Notes under the pieces: generated by a model
Told to the model about the DNA's origin: nothing
Databases searched by the model: none
Seen by the model: only the letters and a program-made list of their open reading frames with translations
Shown: positions 58,301 to 64,000 of the stretch, piece after piece
Layout: every line of letters begins with the position of its first letter
How positions within the stretch are numbered: the first letter of the stretch is position 1
Program-made: the position numbers and the translations under genes
Origin: Anaeramoeba flamelloides
Lineage: Eukaryota; Metamonada; Anaeramoebidae
DNA length: 64,000 nt
NCBI GenBank assembly: GCA_027625915.1
Contig: JANTQA010000051.1
Coordinates: forward strand, 2,604,501 to 2,668,500
Direction of reading: 5' to 3'

Positions 58301-61300
58301 AAAAAAAGTAAAATTTAAAAAAATGATGAAAAATTTTCAAATTAGAATTTTTCGAAAAAAATAGCTTTTCAAAATTTATTACAAAAGTGTTATAACGTTA
58401 TTATTAGTGGGAATTAACAAAAAAATCAAAAATAAAATCTAAATTTTCAGAAAAAAACAACTTTTGGTCCAAAAAAAAAAAAAAAGTATTTTAATATGTC
58501 CTTAATAAAGTAAAGCACTATTTTTTTTCAGATTAATATTTTTCAAAATCTAGCTTTATAACTTAATTCAATTAACCACTCTGATAAAATTTTTTAGAAT
58601 AAAAACACTCTCAACTTTGGAATATCGAAAATATTTTTTGAAATTAGTGTACACTTTTTTATTTTTTTTTGAAAAATTGGGGCTGAGAAAACTTTGAAAT
58701 CAAAGAATACGTTGATATATTAAATTAGAAGATTTTTCCAGAGAGTTTATCTTTTTTAAATAACTTTTTTTAAAATTTTACCATTTAAAAATAAAAAAAA
58801 ACATTTGAGGACCAAATTAGTCCCTATTGTGAAAAGAAAATTCACACAATTTAGAATTTGTTTGAGTAAATGAGTTAAAACAAGATAGTGTATATAAAAA
58901 TATACATAATTTCAACTTTGAAATCAATGATTTTGACAAAAAATGTTTTCAAGAAAAAGTTAAATGGAAACTTTATTTATTTTTATTTTTTCATTTAGTT
59001 TTTTTAATTTTTTTAATGGAAGGTATTTGTTCAGTTTTCCATTTTTAGTGTTTTTTTGGGTCATAGGGACTAATATGAATAAAAGATCCTAAAAATCTTA
59101 ACAAACTTCAATAATTGTCTTTTCTATTGTATATTTAGAATTCATTTGGAGCCTCCATTCTTAAGATGATAAAAATTATTTTCCAATTATGACAAAGTTT
59201 CCTTATTTTCTTGAGTAATTTTTTTTAAATTCTTTAGATAAATTCAAATCAAAACGGTAAACAAATCAACCTGTAAAATACTTAATATAGTAAAGTTAAA
59301 AAAAGCATTTTTTACAAATAGTTTCAGAATAAAAATTCGTTTCCATTCTTTTTGTTTTACAACGATCACACAAAGATTGATATTGTCATACTTTAGATGG
59401 AATAGTTTTGCTAGTTCAAAATTCAAAAAAAAATAGAATAAATATTTTACAAAAACCAATTTTTGTGATTTACCCCCTTAATTATAATTTTATTTTTAAA
59501 AAAAAACTATTTTAATTGAGTTGCCAATTATTTTCCTTTCCAAGAATTTGCAATTATCGAAATTAGTAAAGCTATTTTAAAAAAGTGAATACTGTTTTTT
59601 TTTTTTAAATTACAAGAATTAAAACTTTTTTCAAGTTTTCTATTTTTAATAAAGAAAAATTTTTTTACAATAAAATTTCTTTTCTTCCAATTCTACCTTC
59701 CACACCCCACATTCGAAGGTGGAATATCTCTTTTTTAAAACTAAATTTTTTTCAAAAGTTATACTAACAAAATACTCAACTTTTTTAAAATAACTGTAAA
59801 AAAAATTTTTTTTTATTATTGAAAATTGTAACAATATTTCTCATATTTTGTAAAGTAAATTGCCCATTTTCATTCAATATCATTGTTTAATATTTGAAAA
59901 CAATCAATAATAAGCAAATTGAATTGTTGGTTATATTTTCAAAAGGGTACAGTTACTTTACGAACGAAATTATTAATTAACCAAAACTTATTTAAAATTG
60001 AATAATCTTGATAAGAAATGTTTTTTGTTGAGTTAATCTTAACATTCAACTCTCAGTGAGACAGGAAATTCTTATTTATCAAATGATCATTTCAATAACA
60101 ATTCAAAAAAAAAAAATAATAATTGACTTTGTTGGAACTACCTTCTTGTTTGGTTAACTTTACTTGTGAGAAATGATCTTGGGTTATCAAAAAAAAAAAA
60201 AAAAAAAGAAAGAAAGAAAAATCTATCTTCACAATTACTTTTATGATGTAATCTTCTCTGCCTGAATGTATGATTATTATATAACCGAACTTCTTCTATT
60301 CAATAAAACTTTTAAAATTGGAACTTAATGTATATATGAAAGAATAGAACCTAAAAAGTGCTAGCAAAAATTCTATTTTCCATGAAATTATTTTTCTAAT
60401 TTATTTTTGAATTATGTATAAATTCTTTTTTTAATGAAGACTCATAATTATTGTTCAATTCTGAGTTTAATGGTAATTTCTCGTGTAATATTAAGGATTT
60501 GTAAACCATCAATATCTCTTGAAAATGGTAATTGTTGAAAATATTTTTGAAATCAAAATAATGAAAACTATATCAAAACAATATTTAATTCGCCTTAATA
60601 TATATTTACTCGTATTTGAATAATAAATGGGGGGGAAGTTTCAATCAAGCTTTCTTTCTTTTTTTTTTAAATAATTAATTATCTTTATTCCAAGAACCCA
60701 GTTTAAATTTACTTAGTTCATATTAATTTCAGAACTTCTGATATAGCATCTAATATAGACTAGACTTTAACATTTTTGACCAAGTTAAAATCGTTAAAAG
60801 AATAGCAGAATCACACTTTCATTCGAATTAGAAATAATTTTAATTTAACGAAAATTTTGTATCATTTGTTATCTTTTTTGTTTTATTTACAATTCCGTTT
60901 TTCCTATGATGTAATCGATTATGCACAATCGAAAACTTTTCTAAAGTGATTGATATTTGGTTATAGTTGATTTCCTTTAAAGAGAAAAACCCACCCGAAT
61001 ATAATTAGTCGATGGTGTCTAGCCTTTGACCAAACAATAATTGTTAGTGAAATTTCAACAAATTAAATTTAATTTTATTTTATTGAGTGAAAGGAGTAAT
61101 TAAAAAAAAATTATCAAAATAAAAAAAGCTAAGAAGAAAAATAATGTTTAAGAAATTTATCAATGCATTTTTTTCTTCTGATAACTGTATCTGTTTACAT
61201 ACTCGTTGAATTAGAAGTCTCAAATTTAGCCACGAATTTAGTCACGAAAGAAGTCTCGAATTTAGTCACTTCAAAATTCTCTCTTTAACAGATAATGTGT

Positions 61301-62847
61301 TTTTGTAACATTTAACCTTAAACAATAAATCCACTCTTCAAAATTTTTTACACAGCATTTTTTTATTTTAATTAATAATTATTTATTATTTTTTTTTGTG
61401 AGTGTTGTAAATTATAAATAATTGTTTACATTTCAATTAGTGAATGGTTTTTATTTTGATATTTCTTCTAAACTCTTTTTCAAATATTGTTACTCACCTG
61501 AAATAATAAATTGAAAAAAAAAAAAATATCCATTAGTATTCAAGAACAATTAATAACTAAATCTGATTGGTAATTCACTTTTAAACCATTCTAAATATAT
61601 AAAAGACTGATATATTAAAAATTAAAAAAAAGAAAACCAAAAACTAAAAAAAAAGCGAGTATCAATTTTTGAAATGATTCTATTTCAGCGTATAAACTAG
61701 TTTACAGTTCTGTTTTAAAACTTTTTCAAAATGTAATGAATAAGAAAATTTAAAAATCTTGTCAATCACAAAAAATCTAACTTTTTTCAAATTAAAAATT
61801 ATATAAATGAATCTTTATTAAAAAAAAAAAAAAAACAAAAAATAAATAACAAAAAAAAAAAAAGATATTGGTTGCGGTGTTTTAGCAATTAACCTTGGCG
61901 AGCAAGTATTTAAAACGAGAAAATTTAAACAATTTGATGAATTTGTGCATCAAATGGTTCCTAGTGGATTTAATGTAAATCAAATAGGGCCATCAGAAGA
62001 GGAAATGAAGCAAGTGTTAAAAAGCATTGACGAAAATGCAAAGCTTAAATCACTTCTTAAAAATTTTAAACAAATGGCCACTGATATTGGGATTGATGGT
62101 AAAAACAACAAGAATAAGAATCAAGGAAAAAACGATTTTATGATGAGGAGTCTTGGAACTCTTGGTGGGGGAAATCATTTTATTGAACTTGATCTTGATG
62201 ATCAAGGAAAAACATGGCTTGTTATACATACAGGTTCGAGAAATCTGGGGCTTCAAGTTGCAAAATTCCATCAAGCAAAGGCTGTGAAAGCTGTTGGTGA
62301 TATGGGTGGAAGAGAATACCTGGAAGGGGAAAATGCAAAATTATATTATAGGCATATGAAAATTGCGCAATATTATGCAAAATTTCAAAGGAGAATCATC
62401 GCTCATAGAATTCTTGAGGGGTTCTTTGGGTTATCCCTCGCTGAACAAGAAATTGTGGAAAGTGTCCATAATTACATTAATTTTGAAGATAGAATTATTA
62501 GAAAGGGTGCAATTTCAGCAAGAGAAGGCGAAAGGGTTGTGATCCCTTTCAACATGGCTGCAGGTTTAATTATCGGTACAGGTAAAGGAAACCCAGATTG
62601 GAATAATTCTGCACCTCATGGTGCAGGTAGAGTAATGTCAAGAAATCAAGCCAGAAAAAGAATCCCATTGGAGAAATTCCAAAAGGCGATGAAAGAGGCA
62701 GGCGTTTGGTCTTCATGTGTTGTCAAATCGGTCATAGATGAAGCTCCACAGGTTTATAAAAATGTTAACGAGATAATGCGATATATCAAGCCAACAGTAA
62801 ATATCGATTTAGTTTTAAAGCCAATTTATAATTTTAAAGCAAAATAA
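55343..62847 (+). CDS. rtcB: RtcB-family RNA ligase, bacterial type (three exons)
   Basis: Exons 55343-55352 (10 nt), 55447-55707 and 61865-62847 give 417 aa with both joints in frame (A+AA and G+AT). RtcB joins RNA 2',3'-cyclic phosphate or 3'-phosphate ends to 5'-OH ends using GTP and Mn2+. Visible signature: IMPDVHAGAG (61-70), VGVDIGCGV with Asp91 and Cys94 as metal ligands, GGGNHF (191-196), HTGSRNLG (His212), HNYINFEDRIIRKGAISA, and PHGAGRVMSR with His342 as the guanylylated residue. All catalytic residues are kept. Length and wording (GKY start, MPDVHAGAG, NxSAPHGAGRxMSR) match the short RtcB group of bacteria rather than the roughly 505-aa eukaryotic HSPC117 type. The first 24 residues are a Lys/Gln-rich extension. 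The 10-nt first exon (ATGTCCAAAA then GTAATT) is inferred because exon 2 has no in-frame ATG before its conserved part. Confidence 0.88.
55353..55446 (+). other. First intron of RtcB gene (94 nt)
   Basis: Donor GTAATT, a pyrimidine-rich tract (CTTCCTTCTTTTCTTTTTTT), acceptor CAAACAAG. Size and tract are typical of a small spliceosomal intron. Confidence 0.6.
56716..58425 (-). mobile_element. Pogo/Tigger-like DNA transposon, about 1.7 kb
   Basis: Contains the transposase frames at 56966-58289. Imperfect inner terminal repeats: ACACTTTTGTAAAAAATTTT at about 56756 and, on the other side, the reverse complement of AAAATTTATTACAAAAGTGT at about 58374. The outermost ends and the TA duplication are not clear, so the limits are approximate. 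Confidence 0.65.
56966..58289 (-). pseudogene. Pogo-like DDE transposase with one frameshift
   Basis: An N-terminal frame (58289-57585) has a helix-turn-helix region (KIKDSEICKYFGVKQNSFLY), VGRPAKLLENEEELL, a second DNA-binding part of CENP-B/Tc5 type (DCILSHQWIYSWSKRNKI) and the first catalytic Asp in FIFNMDETPI. The second frame (57634-56966) has TLDGHKSHFD with the second Asp and HIYQPLDCGIFCSLKNHLK with the third. The three acidic residues and spacing are those of pogo/Tigger-type DDE_1 transposases, which cut and paste at TA. The frames overlap by about 50 bp around a GGAAAAAAG run, where a single-base indel explains the break. Otherwise no stop interrupts about 440 codons, so inactivation is recent or a sequence error. 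Confidence 0.9.
58494..59076 (+). mobile_element. Element C, copy 3
   Basis: Third full-length copy, ends AATATGTCCTTAATAAAGTA and GGGACTAATAT; AATAT on both sides may be the target duplication. It lies about 70 bp from the pogo-like element. Its central frame is broken, unlike copy 2. Confidence 0.8.
60770..61480 (+). repeat. Repeat family K, copy 2
   Basis: Aligns with 43090-43800 (ATAATTAGTCGATGGTGTCTA, GATAACTGTATCTGTTTACATAC, TTAGAAGTCTCAAATTTAGC, CTCTCTTTAACAGATAATG, TTTCAATTAGTGAATGG). A family M piece (61080-61145) is embedded. AATTTAGTCACGAAAGAAGTC words are tandemly duplicated near 61215-61270. Confidence 0.75.
61490..61690 (-). repeat. Repeat family I, copy 4
   Basis: Same orientation as 2325-2530 (TTAGTATTCAAGAACAA, AATTCACTTTTAAACCATTC, AAACCAAAAACTAAAAAAAA). 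Confidence 0.7.
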
Positions 62848-64000
62848 TTTGATATTCTAATAATAATAATATAAATATTTTGATCGAATATTTTTACGGT
62901 TACTATTACTATATCTAGAGATATAAAAATATATTATGATTATTTATTTTATTTAGCATTTTGATGATTTTGATACTATATTATTTTTATCAAGATACAA
63001 TCTAAATATTTCAATAAAAATTTTTTCTGAAACTTTGTTTTTTCTATTTATTTTTGTTTTTATAATTTTATTACCCGGTATATTATTAATTTTCAAATTT
63101 GGTTAAATTAAATTTTTAAATTGGTCAAATTAAATTTTTTTCTTATTTTTGAAGAGTTTCTTGGTTATTTTCATTGGTATGAAAGTTTTTATCGGTTGTT
63201 TTTAATGATTGTGAGAGGAAAAATAAAAAATATTATTTTGCGATTGGTAGTATTTTATTACTTAAATTGTTGAAAATTCAAAAGGTTGAAATGATCAACA
63301 CTAAATATTTTAAAATTTTGTTTTAAACCCCGTTTTAACCAAAGTTAAGTGGTAATTTTTAACACTTAAAACAATTGTTAAAAGTCTAATTGGTCACTTA
63401 ATTATTTTTTTTTTTTCAAAATCCTAGATAAATTTCATAAACTTGTACTGAAAAAACCTTACAAACATATGCTAACATTCTTAAATTCGGGTATAAGTTG
63501 GTTTTAAAATACCCACCAGTAATATATTTCAATTAAATTAACATTTTTGAAAAAATTAATAATTTGACCAAATTTGAAGAGTAATATTTTCCCATTATTA
63601 TCCAATAGGGATATTTTTTTGAGTTTTTACAAATAAAAAATTTTAATATTCAATTTAAATGATTTTTCACCAGGTATAAATTTATTATAATTTTATTTTT
63701 ATACTTATTAACAAAAGTTCGTGGACCCAATTGACTTTAAGAAAGGTGAGAAATAAATAAAAATATTGGCCGTGAATTCAAATTGTATCTATGTGTAATT
63801 ATGAAATTAAAGAATTACAAATTTCTCTTATTTGCTGATAGTTTTTTGAATGATAATTTCCATCTTTTATTTTACATTCTTTGTGTTTATAAAATATTTT
63901 TCAACTGGGAAGGTTGGTTATCTAGTTTGTTATCAATCATGAAAAATAAATATAAAAAAATACAATATAATTTCTTGAGTTCCATGTTTTTCTTTTATTC
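62848..64000. other. 3' flank of RtcB gene, A+T-rich
   Basis: TAATAATAATATAAATATTT follows the stop. No gene or shared repeat recognised to the end of the window. Confidence 0.55.

Larger units (their letters stand above)
55708..61864 (+). other. Second intron of RtcB gene (6.2 kb)
   Basis: Donor GTATGA, poly-A-rich acceptor region ending AAAAAAAG. It houses a pogo-like transposon (about 56716-58425), element C3, family K copy 2 and a family I copy. 59080-60760 is featureless A+T-rich sequence. Confidence 0.75.

Overview
This is a very A+T-rich nuclear window from a eukaryotic microbe. Protein genes are sparse, some carry spliceosomal introns (donors GTAAGT, GTAATT, GTACTG, GTTTGG, GTATGA; acceptors ending AAG or TAG), and the spaces between are full of short inverted-repeat transposons. 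An RCC1-repeat protein with two BTB domains, Asn/Lys-rich runs, a secreted rhodanese and a bacterial-type RtcB ligase together suggest an amoeboid protist such as Anaeramoeba (Metamonada). That placement is inference. I saw no rRNA, tRNA, CRISPR or prokaryotic operon, and no retrovirus-like or Polinton-like element.

Layout. 1-11.9 kb: no convincing gene; a (TA)n(TG)n microsatellite and several inverted-repeat elements. 11.9-14.3 kb: two-exon A/B-type cyclin (+). 14.3-18.3 kb: repeats. 18.4-21.7 kb: three-exon secreted rhodanese (-) whose catalytic loop lies on a 25-nt exon. 24.8-26.5 kb: degenerate Has1/DDX18-like helicase (-). 27.5-32.6 kb: nested transposons, including a Tc1-like non-autonomous element split by a truncated LINE and by a 0.58-kb repeat. 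33.0-33.7 kb: SYS1-like Golgi membrane protein (+). 37.8-46.0 kb: RCC1-BTB-BTB gene (+) split by a 6.5-kb intron. 49.2-50.4 kb: seven-helix membrane protein (-). 51.3-53.5 kb: unclear coding fragments. 55.3-62.8 kb: RtcB ligase (+), three exons, the second intron (6.2 kb) holding a pogo-like transposon.

The genes do not form a pathway; they are ordinary scattered cell functions (cell cycle, Golgi traffic, RNA repair, ribosome-assembly-type helicase, signalling). The most notable points are (1) loss of nearly all catalytic motifs in the helicase, (2) a 25-nt exon carrying the rhodanese active site, (3) an apparently bacterial-type RtcB with a 10-nt first exon and a transposon-filled intron, (4) inverted copies of the RCC1-BTB upstream region placed inside its own intron, and (5) six or seven families of foldback elements, some nested so that their relative ages can be read.
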